A stretch of 24,273 bases of DNA, taken from the NCBI GenBank assembly GCA_040752215.1, contig JBFMEX010000105.1:1-24273 (forward strand), read 5' to 3'. Below are positions 16,185 to 23,942 of this stretch, in pieces. The DNA comes from JBFMEX01 sp040752215 (GTDB lineage Bacteria > Pseudomonadota > Alphaproteobacteria > Rhizobiales > Hyphomicrobiaceae). Position numbers and translations under genes: made by a program. Below the pieces are notes generated by a model. It saw nothing but the letters and a program-made list of their open reading frames with translations, was not told the DNA's origin and did not search any database. Positions within the stretch are counted from its first letter, which is position 1. Each line of letters opens with the position of its first letter.

Positions 16185-16266
16185 GCGAGACCCCTCCGCT
16201 GGTGACGGCCCGCACCCCCATGCGCCAGCGTGACATGCTGGAGCATCGCGGACCCTGGGTGGTCGG

Positions 16267-16285
16267 CAATTCCATTCCGGAATTG
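16267..16285. promoter_or_regulatory. Inverted repeat upstream of the transporter operon (candidate operator)
   Basis: CAATTCC-ATTCC-GGAATTG is a perfect 7-bp inverted repeat about 83 nt upstream of the transporter ATG. It contains an ATTCC..GGAAT core of the T-N11-A form seen at LysR-type regulator sites. A second, shorter palindrome, ATGCTGGAGCAT, lies at 16235-16246. No regulator gene is adjacent, so the link to a LysR protein is a guess. Confidence 0.4.
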
Positions 16286-16598
16286 GCCGCCTAGAGAGAA
16301 ATCTCGCTTCGAGCACCGTCAGCTGGCGGCGCAAATTCGCTCATCAAGATGTCACAGAGTCCGAGTCTGCGCCAGCCGGTCGCATCGCGACTGCACACCA
16401 CTTGCTCCCGCAGTGCAGCACGCGCGAGCAGGCGCATGCCGTCCAGCACGAGCGGGCGGGCAGAGAGACGCGATTTCGGAAAGGTCACGGCCACGCCGGT
16501 GCGGGTGGCTCGACGCTCGTTGTGTCACCCGGCCGGCGACGCGGACCAGCCCCGTCAGAGCGAGAGGTCGCCGGGGTCGCTGGCCACGGCCGAGGCGC
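16286..16598. other. Intergenic region between the transporter operon and hup
   Basis: No gene is supported here. An open frame of 67 codons on the minus strand (16291-16494) starts with GTG without a ribosome-binding site and is not annotated. The promoter of the transporter operon should lie at the left end of this stretch, but I could not place -35 and -10 boxes with confidence. Confidence 0.4.
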
Positions 16599-16652
16599 GG
16601 CCCCCACGCCGCGGGGCCCCGTCGACGCGGTGCCTCGCGGAGCCGTCGGCTC
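16599..16652 (-). terminator. Two hairpins at the 3' end of hup
   Basis: GAGCC-GTC-GGCTC (16640-16652) overlaps the hup stop codon. GGCCCC-CACGCCGC-GGGGCC (16599-16618) lies about 33 nt further on. Neither is followed by a T-run on the minus strand. Confidence 0.4.
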
Positions 16653-16956
16653 AGATCGCCTCCTTGAGCTCCTTGGCGGCGCGGAAGGCCACCTTCTTGC
16701 TCGCCTTGATCTTGATCGCCTCGCCGGTCGCCGGATTGCGGCCCATGCGCGCCGGGCGCTTGCGGACCTGGAGGATGCCGAGGCCGCCGATGCGGATGCG
16801 CTCGCCCTTCTTGAGGTGCTTGGTGATCATCGCCACCATCTCCTCGAGCATGGCGGTCGCCTGCTTCTTCGGCATCTCGTTGCTCTCGGCCAGAGCCGAC
16901 GCGAGCTGTCGCAGCGTGATCGTGTTGGCCTTGGCGGCCGTCTTGGTCGTTGCCAT
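16651..16956 (-). CDS. hup: HU-family nucleoid DNA-binding protein
   Basis: HU compacts and bends chromosomal DNA as a dimer. The protein has 101 residues, against about 90 for E. coli HU, owing to an N-terminal extension (MATTKTAAKANT). The rest covers the whole family: the helical dimerisation part (TLRQLASALAESNEMPKKQA), GERIRIGGLGILQVRKRPAR, and the DNA-contacting arm with the signature RMGRNPATGE, ending in KKVAFRAAKELKEAI. AGGGGA lies 8 nt before the ATG at 16956. Basic arm residues and the Pro that kinks DNA (GRNP) are present. It is probably monocistronic, with its own promoter and terminal hairpins. Confidence 0.96.
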   Translation of the reverse strand: MATTKTAAKANTITLRQLASALAESNEMPKKQATAMLEEMVAMITKHLKKGERIRIGGLGILQVRKRPARMGRNPATGEAIKIKASKKVAFRAAKELKEAI

Positions 16957-16992
16957 TGGAAGTCCCCTGAAGAATCATCTGACCGCGGCGAT

Positions 16993-16998
16993 CATATA
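16993..16998 (-). promoter_or_regulatory. Candidate -10 box of hup
   Basis: On the minus strand TATATG lies 37 nt upstream of the hup ATG, within the most AT-rich patch of this gap. I found no good -35 box at 16-18 nt, so the call rests on the -10 alone. Confidence 0.3.
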
Positions 16999-17092
16999 GA
17001 GGACCGCGCAAAAGTCTGCTGTTTTCGGGCCAAAACCAACAATTGTGACCCGTTGGCATCAGCAAAACGGGCACTTTTCACGCGCCAGAGCA

Positions 17093-17106
17093 GGCGGCGT
17101 GCCGCC
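17093..17106 (-). terminator. Hairpin after mutL
   Basis: On the plus strand GGCGG-CGTG-CCGCC forms a 5-bp stem one base beyond the mutL stop. A second stem, CCCGTT/AACGGG, is at 17049-17071. No T-run follows either on the minus strand. Confidence 0.3.
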
Positions 17107-17107
17107 C

Positions 17108-18898
17108 TCAGCGCCGCCCGAACAGGCGCTCGATGTCGGCGAGCGAGAGCTCGACGTAGGTCGGCCGGCCGTGGTTGCACTGGCCCGAGTAGGGCGTCGC
17201 CTCCATCTCGCGCAGCAGCGCGTTCATCTCCTCCGCGTTGAGACGGCGCCCGGCGCGCACGCTGCCGTGGCAGGCCATGCGCGAGCAGACCGCCTCGAGC
17301 CGCTCGGTGAGCACGCGGCCCTCGCCCTCGGCGACGAGATCGTCGGCGAGATCCTCGACGAGGCCTGCGACGTCGGTATCGCCGAGCAGCGCCGGCACCG
17401 CGCGCACGGCGACCGCTCCGCTGCCGAAACCCTCGATGTCGAGACCCAGGGTCGACAGCTCCGCGCCGCGCTCGACGAGCGCCGCGGCGCGATCCTCGCC
17501 CAACTCGACGATCACCGGGATCAGCAACCCCTGGCGCGTTACGCCGCCGTTGGCCAGCATGCGCTTCATGCGCTCGTAGACGAGGCGCTCGTGTGCGGCG
17601 TGCTGGTCGACGAGCACGACGGAGGAGCGCGTCTGGGCGACGATGTAGGTCTCGTGCAGCTGCGCGCGGGCGGCGCCGAGCGGGCAATCGAGCAGCGAGT
17701 CGGGCGGCGGCGCGGCGGCAGGCGCGGCATCGGCGCTCGGCTCGCTCGTCGCCGCGAACGGGGCCTGCATCGCCTCGGCGAAGCCGCGCGCGGCCGGGCT
17801 CGGGCGATAGGTGCCCTGCTGCTGCGGCCAGCTCCGCGCGGCCTCTCCACGCGCCGCGAAGCTGGCGGCGGTCGAGGCGCCGAGCGCGGAGGTGGTCCTC
17901 TGCCCGGCGGCCTCGAGCGCGCCGCGCACTGCGCCGATGATCAGCGACTTGACTGCGCCGCTGTCGCGGAACCGCACCTCCGCCTTGGTCGGATGCACGT
18001 TGACGTCGACGTCCTTGGGATCGAGCGCGAGGAACAGCGCGACCAGCGGAAAGCGGCCCTTCGGCACGAGATCGCCGTAGGCCGCACGCACCGCGCCCGA
18101 CAGCACGCGATCCTTGACCGGGCGGCCGTTGACGATGAGGTAGGTCTGGCTCGGATCGGCGCGGTTCAGCGTCGGCAGGCCGGCATAGCCGGAGATGGCG
18201 ATGCCCTCGCGCTCGGCTTCGATCACGGCAGCGTCGGCAAGAAACTCGGGCCCCATGATGCGTCCGAGCCGTTTCAGAAGTCCACTCGCATCGGGAGTGC
18301 CGCGCGGAAGCACGAGCCCCGCCTTCTCCCCGGTCGTCAGCGCGAAGCCGATCTCGGGATGGGCCATGGCGAGTCGGCGCACGGTCTCGGCCACCGCCAT
18401 GCTCTCTGCCCGCTCGGACCTCAGAAACTTCAAGCGGGCCGGCGTGGCCGAGAAAAGTCCTCGCACCTCGACGCGCGTGCCGGGGTTCACCGCAGCGGGA
18501 CGCGGCGCGCGCTTGACGCCGCGGTCGACGACGATCGCGTGGCCCTCCTCGACGTGCCGCGGCCGCGACGCGATCTCGAGTTGGGCGATGGAACCGATCG
18601 AGGGCAGCGCCTCGCCGCGGAAGCCGAGCCAGCGGATGTCGAAAAGATCCTCCTCGTCGAGCTTGGAGGTGGCGTGGCGCTCGACCGCCAGTGCGAGCTC
18701 GTCCCGCGTCATGCCGGAGCCGTCGTCGGTGACACGAATGAGCGACAGCCCGCCGCCGGCGGTGACGACCTCGATCTCGCCGGCGCCGGCGTCGATCGCG
18801 TTCTCGACCAGCTCCTTGACGACGCTCGCCGGGCGCTCGATCACCTCGCCGGCGGCGATGCGGTTGACGGTCTCGGGCGTCAGCTGGCGAATGCGCAT
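17108..18898 (-). CDS. mutL: DNA mismatch repair protein MutL (endonuclease type)
   Basis: MutL couples mismatch recognition by MutS to strand incision and excision. The protein has 596 residues. The N-terminal GHKL ATPase (about 1-330) shows LVENAIDAGA, DDGSGM, TSKL and GFRGEAL, then the family block NGRPVKDR and VDVNVHPTKAEVRF. A Pro/Ala-rich linker covers about 340-400. The C-terminal dimerisation domain (about 405-596) carries the endonuclease motif DQHAxxExxxxE at D431, E437 and E442, plus ACHGSVRAG and GQCNHGRPT, which contribute metal ligands in nicking MutL proteins. This implies a mutH-independent, self-nicking repair system. It lies between pgi and hup, and mutS is not in the window. 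Confidence 0.97.
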   Translation of the reverse strand: MRIRQLTPETVNRIAAGEVIERPASVVKELVENAIDAGAGEIEVVTAGGGLSLIRVTDDGSGMTRDELALAVERHATSKLDEEDLFDIRWLGFRGEALPSIGSIAQLEIASRPRHVEEGHAIVVDRGVKRAPRPAAVNPGTRVEVRGLFSATPARLKFLRSERAESMAVAETVRRLAMAHPEIGFALTTGEKAGLVLPRGTPDASGLLKRLGRIMGPEFLADAAVIEAEREGIAISGYAGLPTLNRADPSQTYLIVNGRPVKDRVLSGAVRAAYGDLVPKGRFPLVALFLALDPKDVDVNVHPTKAEVRFRDSGAVKSLIIGAVRGALEAAGQRTTSALGASTAASFAARGEAARSWPQQQGTYRPSPAARGFAEAMQAPFAATSEPSADAAPAAAPPPDSLLDCPLGAARAQLHETYIVAQTRSSVVLVDQHAAHERLVYERMKRMLANGGVTRQGLLIPVIVELGEDRAAALVERGAELSTLGLDIEGFGSGAVAVRAVPALLGDTDVAGLVEDLADDLVAEGEGRVLTERLEAVCSRMACHGSVRAGRRLNAEEMNALLREMEATPYSGQCNHGRPTYVELSLADIERLFGRR

Positions 18899-18958
18899 GG
18901 CGGGCTGCCTCCGCGATCGGCCCGGTCGGCCGATCCCTGCCCTTAATCCGATTCGCCC

Positions 18959-18986
18959 CGAGCGTGCGCCGGGACGCAGCCGCTCG
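18959..18986 (-). terminator. Bulged 10-bp hairpin abutting the pgi stop
   Basis: CGAGCG-TGCG (18959-18968) pairs with CGCA (18975-18978) and CGCTCG (18981-18986) around a 6-nt loop with a 2-nt bulge. It ends on the base before the pgi stop codon and lacks a T-run on the minus strand. Confidence 0.5.
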
Positions 18987-20366
18987 TCAACGCTTGGCGG
19001 CCAGTCGCTCGCGGGTCAGCACCTTGGCCAGCTCGACGGCCGGCTGGTCGAACGGGTCGACACCCATCAGGCGGCCGGCGAGGATCGTCTCGATCATCAG
19101 GTGCATCAGCAGTGCGCCGATCGTGCGCTCGTCGAGCTGCTCGAGATCGATCGTGCGCACGGCGCGGCCGGCGCGCGCGAGCGCTTCGGCGATCGCGTGG
19201 CTCTGCGCCGAGACGATGTCGCCGACGGTGCGCCCGGCCATGTAGCCGGCGCCGGCGAGCTCGGCGAGCTCGCGATCGATCGTCGCCCCGGTGCCATCGA
19301 CCGCGCAGCGGATCACCGTGATCAGGTGCTCGTGCGGGCCGTCCATGAACAGCTGCAGCTGGCTGTGCTGGTCGAGCGGCCCGAGCGCGGCGATCGCCGA
19401 GGTGCCCTGCCCGCCCTTGCCGAGGCTCTCCGACCACAGCTGCGCGAACCAGTGGCCGAGCTTCGCGAGCCGGTCGACATAGGGCATCATGACCAGCGTG
19501 CGGACGCTCTTCTCCTTGGCCAGCGCCACCGCAACAGCGGCCGAGACGGCGGCCGGCAGATCGGCCGGCGAACTGGCGGCGAGCATCGCTTCGACCACCT
19601 CGCGGGCACCGGCGCGGATCGCCATGGGATCGAGACCGCGCGCCATCGCCGGGAGCAGACCGACGTTGGTGAGGCACGAGAACCGTCCGCCAATGCCGGT
19701 CGGGTGCTCGACGATCGGCGCGCCATAGCGCGCGAGCAGGCGCCTCAGGCCATTGCGCTCACCGCTCTCGTCCGGCTCGGTGACGCCGAGGAGGAGACGC
19801 GGGATGTCCTGCTCCAGCCCGGCCTTGCGGATCGCGTCGATGGTGACGACGATCTGCGCCAGAGTCTCGGTGGTGCCGCCGGACTTGGAGATGGCGACGA
19901 ACCGGGTGGTCGCGAGATCGAGCCCGGCCAGCGCACCGGTGAGCGTCGCGGGATCGAGGTTGTCGTAGAAGCGGGTGCGCGGCCGGCTCTGCTGGGAGAC
20001 GTCGGCGCCGCCGGGAATGTTCCAGCCGGCGACCTGCGCCAGCGTCTGGCCGCCGAGGCCCGAGCCACCGGTGCCGAAGAACACGATCAGCCGCGCGCCC
20101 ACTGAGAGCCGGTCGAGGGCCGCCTTGGCGGCGGCGATGTCGGCGCTCTCCTCGGGGATGGTCAGCAGCGCGAGGCGGCCGGTGCGATAGTTGTCCTTGA
20201 GTGCGCGTAGCGGCGCCTCGAGCTGGCGGAGGTAGCGCTCGAGCAGGAAATCCGATAGCCCGTGGCGGCCGATCGCCGCCTCGCGGCAGCCGTCGATCGA
20301 CTGGCGGAACGGCAAGCGCGGCGAGATTCTGGCCGCCCTGGCGGCCGGCGCTTTGCTCTTCGGCAT
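18987..20366 (-). CDS. pgi: Glucose-6-phosphate isomerase (short form)
   Basis: Interconverts glucose 6-phosphate and fructose 6-phosphate in glycolysis and gluconeogenesis. The start at 20366 gives 459 residues, against about 550 for the E. coli enzyme. The reading frame extends to 20504, but the extra 46 residues run into the intergenic repeat and look non-coding. Family blocks are visible: the phosphate-binding FFGTGGSGLGGQ and SKSGGTTET, the signature GIGGRFSCLTNVGLLP, SESLGK, DQHSQLQL, and the C-terminal VDPFDQPAVELAK with the catalytic lysine region. No ribosome-binding site is clear at this start, so the exact N-terminus is uncertain by a few codons. It lies 88 nt upstream of mutL on the same strand. 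Confidence 0.93.
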   Translation of the reverse strand: MPKSKAPAARAARISPRLPFRQSIDGCREAAIGRHGLSDFLLERYLRQLEAPLRALKDNYRTGRLALLTIPEESADIAAAKAALDRLSVGARLIVFFGTGGSGLGGQTLAQVAGWNIPGGADVSQQSRPRTRFYDNLDPATLTGALAGLDLATTRFVAISKSGGTTETLAQIVVTIDAIRKAGLEQDIPRLLLGVTEPDESGERNGLRRLLARYGAPIVEHPTGIGGRFSCLTNVGLLPAMARGLDPMAIRAGAREVVEAMLAASSPADLPAAVSAAVAVALAKEKSVRTLVMMPYVDRLAKLGHWFAQLWSESLGKGGQGTSAIAALGPLDQHSQLQLFMDGPHEHLITVIRCAVDGTGATIDRELAELAGAGYMAGRTVGDIVSAQSHAIAEALARAGRAVRTIDLEQLDERTIGALLMHLMIETILAGRLMGVDPFDQPAVELAKVLTRERLAAKR

Positions 20367-20467
20367 GGAGGTGGTCCGGATCCCGTTGATGCTGCGGCAC
20401 CGGCCTAGCCGGTTTTGACGCTCGCGCCAAGAAGTCACGTTGGCCGGGGGGCGCTTGCAAATCGCCG

Positions 20468-20613
20468 TTGTCATGTGTGGACGGCGGAGCGGCCCGCTCG
20501 CCACGCAGCCGATCCGGGACCCAGCGCAGGAGTCGCCGGAGACTCACAGGATCTTGCGTGCGACGATCTCCCTGGGTCCCGGCTCTCGCAAGGGGGCTCG
20601 GCCGGGATGACAA
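20468..20613. repeat. Palindromic intergenic element, copy A
   Basis: The unit runs from TTGTCAT (20468) to CCGGGATGACAA (ending 20613). The inner arms CCGGGACCCAG (20514-20524) and CTGGGTCCCGG (20572-20582) are exact inverted repeats. The right arm from 20585 matches copy B over 33 nt with two differences. The left boundary has lost part of its symmetry. No gene is encoded. Confidence 0.8.
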
Positions 20614-20620
20614 GGACCGG

Positions 20621-20763
20621 TTGTCATCCCGGACGGTCCGAGCAGCGCGAGGGCCGATCCGGGACCCAGCGTCAGGGGCGCCGAAGGCTCGATTTCATCC
20701 TCGCATCGGCGAGGAATTCTCTGGGTCCCGGCGCTCGCATGGGGGCTCGGCCGGTATGACAAG
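20621..20763. repeat. Palindromic intergenic element, copy B
   Basis: This is the better preserved unit. TTGTCATCCCGG (20621-20632) opens it and CCGGTATGACAA (20752-20763) closes it. The inner arms CCGGGACCCAG (20659-20669) and CTGGGTCCCGG (20721-20731) are exact inverted repeats. It follows copy A after 7 nt. Both copies lie between the inactive-type M16 gene and pgi, so transcripts reading through would fold into long hairpins. Confidence 0.85.
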
Positions 20764-20807
20764 GACGGGGCTCGGGCGGGCTGAGAGGAGCGCCGAGCGT
20801 GCCGACG

Positions 20808-22208
20808 CTATCCCCGCCCGGAACTCGCCGCAGCCGGCGCGGCGGCCGGCTTGCCGACGACCGTGACGATGAGGTCGCCCATCTTGAACAGCCGCTTCGC
20901 CACCCGCTTGATGTCGTCGAGGGTCACCGCCTCGACGAGGCCGTTGCGGCGCTCGACGTAATCGATGCCGAGGTCCTCCTGCATGATGCCGAGCAGCTGG
21001 CTCGCGATCTTGGCCGAGGTATCGAAGCGCAGCGCGTAGGAGCCGACGAGATACTTCTTGGCGTTGTCGAGATCCTCCTGACTCGGTCCCTGCTCCGACA
21101 TGCGGGCGAGCTCGGCGCGGATCACCTCGAGCGACTGGTCGATCGCCTCGGCCTTGGTGGCGACCGAGCCGACCAGCACGGAGGCGTGAATCTCGGGATG
21201 AATGTAGCTGTAGACCGAGTAGGCGAGGCCGCGCTTCTCGCGCACCTCCTCCATCAGCTTGGAGGCGAAGCCGCCGCCGCCGACGATGTGGTTCAAGACG
21301 AACGCCGGCATGAAATCCGGGTCCTTGCGCGCCATGGCGCCGAACCCGAACACGGCGACCGACTGCGGCACGTCCATGGCGAAGTGCTTCAGCTTGGCGC
21401 CGGCGAGCGGCGAGGTCCTCTCCACCGGCTCCAGCTCGGCCTTGGCGGGGAGCGCACCGAACACGTCGTCGAGCAGGCGGCCGAGGGTCGCCGCGTCTAT
21501 GTCACCGACAGCGACCACCTTGAGGTTGGAGCGGGCGAACACGCGCTTGCGGTAGGCCTCGAGGTCGGCGCCGGCGATACCGGCGAGCGTCTCCGGCGTG
21601 CCGTTGACGGGGCGCGCGTAGGGGTGGCCTTCGAAGGCGACCTTGTACCACTCCTTGCTCGCGACCTTGTCGGGACTCTTCTCGGCGTAGGCGAGATTGG
21701 CAAGCAACTGCTTCCTGATGCGCTCGACCGCGGGCGCATCGAAGCGCGGCTTGCCGAGCGCGAGCTTCAAGAGCCCGACCGCGGCATCGCGATTGACGGA
21801 AAGCGTCTCGAAGTTGCCGAAGAAGCTGTCGCGACTGTCCTCGAAGGTCATCTTGACCGCGAGCTCCTCGAGCCGCTCCTGGAAGGCGGTCGCGTCGAGA
21901 TCGCCGGCACCCTCGTCGAGCATGGCGGTCAAGAAGTTTGCGACACCCTCCTTGCCCTTGGGGTCCTGCGCGCTGCCGCCCTCGAAGGCGAAGCGCATCG
22001 CCAGCAGCGGCACCGAATGGTCCTCGACCAGCCAGGCCTCGATGCCGCCCGGGCTCTTCACGGATTGGATTTTCATGGCGTGTGCAGGACCGGTCAGAGT
22101 GACGAGGAGGAACAGCGCAAAGACCGCCAGGGAAACGGCGACATCGATGCGCGCGACGAGGCGGAGCGTACCGTCGAGGCGTTTGCGAGCAAGCATGGTA
22201 GCACCCAT
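20808..22208 (-). CDS. M16-family peptidase-like protein, zinc motif missing
   Basis: 466 residues with an N-terminal signal sequence (hydrophobic at about 24-40, probable cleavage after AHA at 44). The overall fold blocks of M16 peptidases are present, for instance the C-terminal REKRGLAYSVYSY, which contributes the substrate-binding Arg and Tyr. The site of the HxxEH zinc motif reads N91-FL-T94-A95, so it cannot bind zinc in the usual way. By analogy with paired M16 proteins such as the mitochondrial processing peptidase subunits, it probably forms a heterodimer with the upstream active subunit. It starts 10 nt after the stop of that gene. ATG 22208 or ATG 22196 may be the start. Confidence 0.93.
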   Translation of the reverse strand: MGATMLARKRLDGTLRLVARIDVAVSLAVFALFLLVTLTGPAHAMKIQSVKSPGGIEAWLVEDHSVPLLAMRFAFEGGSAQDPKGKEGVANFLTAMLDEGAGDLDATAFQERLEELAVKMTFEDSRDSFFGNFETLSVNRDAAVGLLKLALGKPRFDAPAVERIRKQLLANLAYAEKSPDKVASKEWYKVAFEGHPYARPVNGTPETLAGIAGADLEAYRKRVFARSNLKVVAVGDIDAATLGRLLDDVFGALPAKAELEPVERTSPLAGAKLKHFAMDVPQSVAVFGFGAMARKDPDFMPAFVLNHIVGGGGFASKLMEEVREKRGLAYSVYSYIHPEIHASVLVGSVATKAEAIDQSLEVIRAELARMSEQGPSQEDLDNAKKYLVGSYALRFDTSAKIASQLLGIMQEDLGIDYVERRNGLVEAVTLDDIKRVAKRLFKMGDLIVTVVGKPAAAPAAASSGRG

Positions 22209-22218
22209 GGCGACGGGA

Positions 22219-23619
22219 TCAGGTCCGTGACTTGGCCGGCGGTGAGTCGGCGGAGGCGCCGGCAGCGGGCGCCGGCTTCAGCGTCCCGGTCACCGAATTG
22301 CGGATGTCGAGGTGCTTCCTCGCCACCTGCTTGACGTCGTCGAGGCCGACCTTCCCGATCCGCTCGGGCCAGCTCTCGATGTCGGCAATCGTGCGGCCGG
22401 CGGTCAGGCCGAAGCCGTAGCGCCGCGCCAGTGTCGCCTGGCTGTCGCTCTCGTAGACGAAGTCGGCGATGAAGCTCGCCTTGGCGCGCTTGAGCTCGGC
22501 CTCGGTGACGCCGCCCGCGACCACCTCCGCGAGCACCTCCTCGACCAGCGTCTCGATTCTGTCCAGGCCGCTGCCGTCGGCGGCGACCGCATAGAGCCCG
22601 ATCTTGCCGCTGTCGCGGCCGCTGCCCGAATACCAGCCGCCGGCGGAGGAGGCGGCGCCGGCCTCGACCACCAGCTTCTTGTAGAGGCGGCTGGTCGGCC
22701 CGTCGGCGACGATCTTCATCAGCAGGTCGAGCGCCTCGGCCTCGCCATTGGCGGCAGTCGTGTAGCTCGGCACGAGATAGGAGCGGTGCCAGGATGGCTT
22801 GCCGGCCCGCGGATCGTCGAACGCGACGCGACGGGCGGCGCGGTGCGGCGGCTCCGAGGGACGGAACCGCGTCTTGCCGACCGCGGGATTGGCCGGAATC
22901 TTGCCAAAGGTGGACTCGGCCAGCTGGCGGACCTCGTCGGCAGTGACGTCGCCGGAGACGACGAGGATGGCGTTGTTCGGCGCATAGTAGCGCTTATAGT
23001 GCGCCATCGCGTCCTCGGGGGTCAGCGCGGCGATCTCGTGCTCCCAGCCGATCACCGGAATGCCGTAGGGGTGCGCCTGGTAGAGGGCGGCCTCCATCTG
23101 CTCGTCGAGGATCGCGGACGGATTGTTCTCGATGCGCGAGCGGCGCTCCTCGAGGATCACGTCGCGCTCGGTCAGCACCTCCTTCTCCGTGAGACGCAGG
23201 TTGACCATCCGGTCGGCCTCCATCTCCATCACGTCCTTCAAACGCTCCTTGGCAACGCGCTGGAAGTAGGCCGTGGTGTCCTGCGAGGTGAAGGCGTTGT
23301 CCTGGCCGCCGAGGCGGGCGACGATCTTCGAGAACTCGCCCATCGGGATCTTGTCGGTCGACTTGAACATCAGGTGCTCGAGGAAGTGGGCGATGCCCGA
23401 CTTGCCAGGCTGCTCGTCGGCGGCGCCGACCCGGTACCAGACCATGTGGGTGACGACCGGCGCGCGATGGTCGGGAACGACCACGACCTGCATGCCGTTG
23501 GCGAGGTCGAACGTGGTGGCGCGTTGCGCGGTCTCGGCGGCGAGGACGGAAGGCGCGAGTGCGAGCATCAGAAGTCCCATGATCGAATGGATGGCGCGGC
23601 GGTTGCCGGAATGCAGCAT
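22219..23619 (-). CDS. M16-family zinc metallopeptidase, exported and catalytic
   Basis: 466 residues from ATG 23619, preceded by GAGGAA at a spacing of about 8. The frame extends 36 codons further upstream without support. A signal sequence covers about 1-27, with cleavage probably after LAA, so the enzyme should act in the periplasm. The inverted zinc motif is H78-FL-E81-H82, and the third ligand is a glutamate at about 157-158 in DVILEERR. This is the usual layout of insulinase-like and processing-peptidase proteins. It is the first of two genes. The partner encoded 10 nt downstream lacks the zinc motif but keeps the Arg/Tyr block. Substrates cannot be told from the sequence. Confidence 0.96.
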   Translation of the reverse strand: MLHSGNRRAIHSIMGLLMLALAPSVLAAETAQRATTFDLANGMQVVVVPDHRAPVVTHMVWYRVGAADEQPGKSGIAHFLEHLMFKSTDKIPMGEFSKIVARLGGQDNAFTSQDTTAYFQRVAKERLKDVMEMEADRMVNLRLTEKEVLTERDVILEERRSRIENNPSAILDEQMEAALYQAHPYGIPVIGWEHEIAALTPEDAMAHYKRYYAPNNAILVVSGDVTADEVRQLAESTFGKIPANPAVGKTRFRPSEPPHRAARRVAFDDPRAGKPSWHRSYLVPSYTTAANGEAEALDLLMKIVADGPTSRLYKKLVVEAGAASSAGGWYSGSGRDSGKIGLYAVAADGSGLDRIETLVEEVLAEVVAGGVTEAELKRAKASFIADFVYESDSQATLARRYGFGLTAGRTIADIESWPERIGKVGLDDVKQVARKHLDIRNSVTGTLKPAPAAGASADSPPAKSRT

Positions 23620-23942
23620 GGTCGGTTCCTCGTTCCGTCCGGGAGCCAATGCGGCTGGTGATACCGGCCATGGGCTCCCGCGATGGGGCGCGAAGGCTCG
23701 CCCGTCGACGAGCGGCGGACGGCGCACGGAGGCGAGCCGAGCTTGATCTCGGGGCTCGCCAGCAGAAAGTCAAATGACAACGCGTTAACCCGAGGCTCGG
23801 ATCAGTGCTCTTGCGTCCATTTCAGGTTGGTCCGACAAGGGATTAATCCCGGCCACGGCGGCCGCGGGCGCTTGCCGACGGCGCGAGCGCATCCCACCTG
23901 AGTCGAGGCTGGCGGGAGATGGCCGCAATGACGGAGGCAACG
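23620..23942. other. Divergent intergenic region with a 12-nt palindrome
   Basis: The stretch lies between the divergent M16 operon and the small exported gene and should hold promoters for both. GGGATTAATCCC at 23839-23850 is a perfect palindrome of operator type. I could not place the promoters reliably. No gene is seen. Confidence 0.4.

Noticed and set aside
16291..16494. 67-codon minus-strand open frame between hup and the transporter operon
   Set aside because: It starts with GTG, has no ribosome-binding site and would use the operon's promoter region. Codon use is only partly typical.
17045..18946. Open frame of 633 codons on the plus strand
   Set aside because: Antisense to mutL, which has all family motifs.
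20468..20763. Repeat pair considered as a CRISPR array or a tRNA/ncRNA
   Set aside because: There are only two units, of about 145 bp and palindromic, with no short regular repeat-spacer pattern and no cloverleaf.
20799..23661. Two long plus-strand open frames (20799-22334 and 22312-23661)
   Set aside because: Both are antisense to the M16 genes and lack motifs and ribosome-binding sites.
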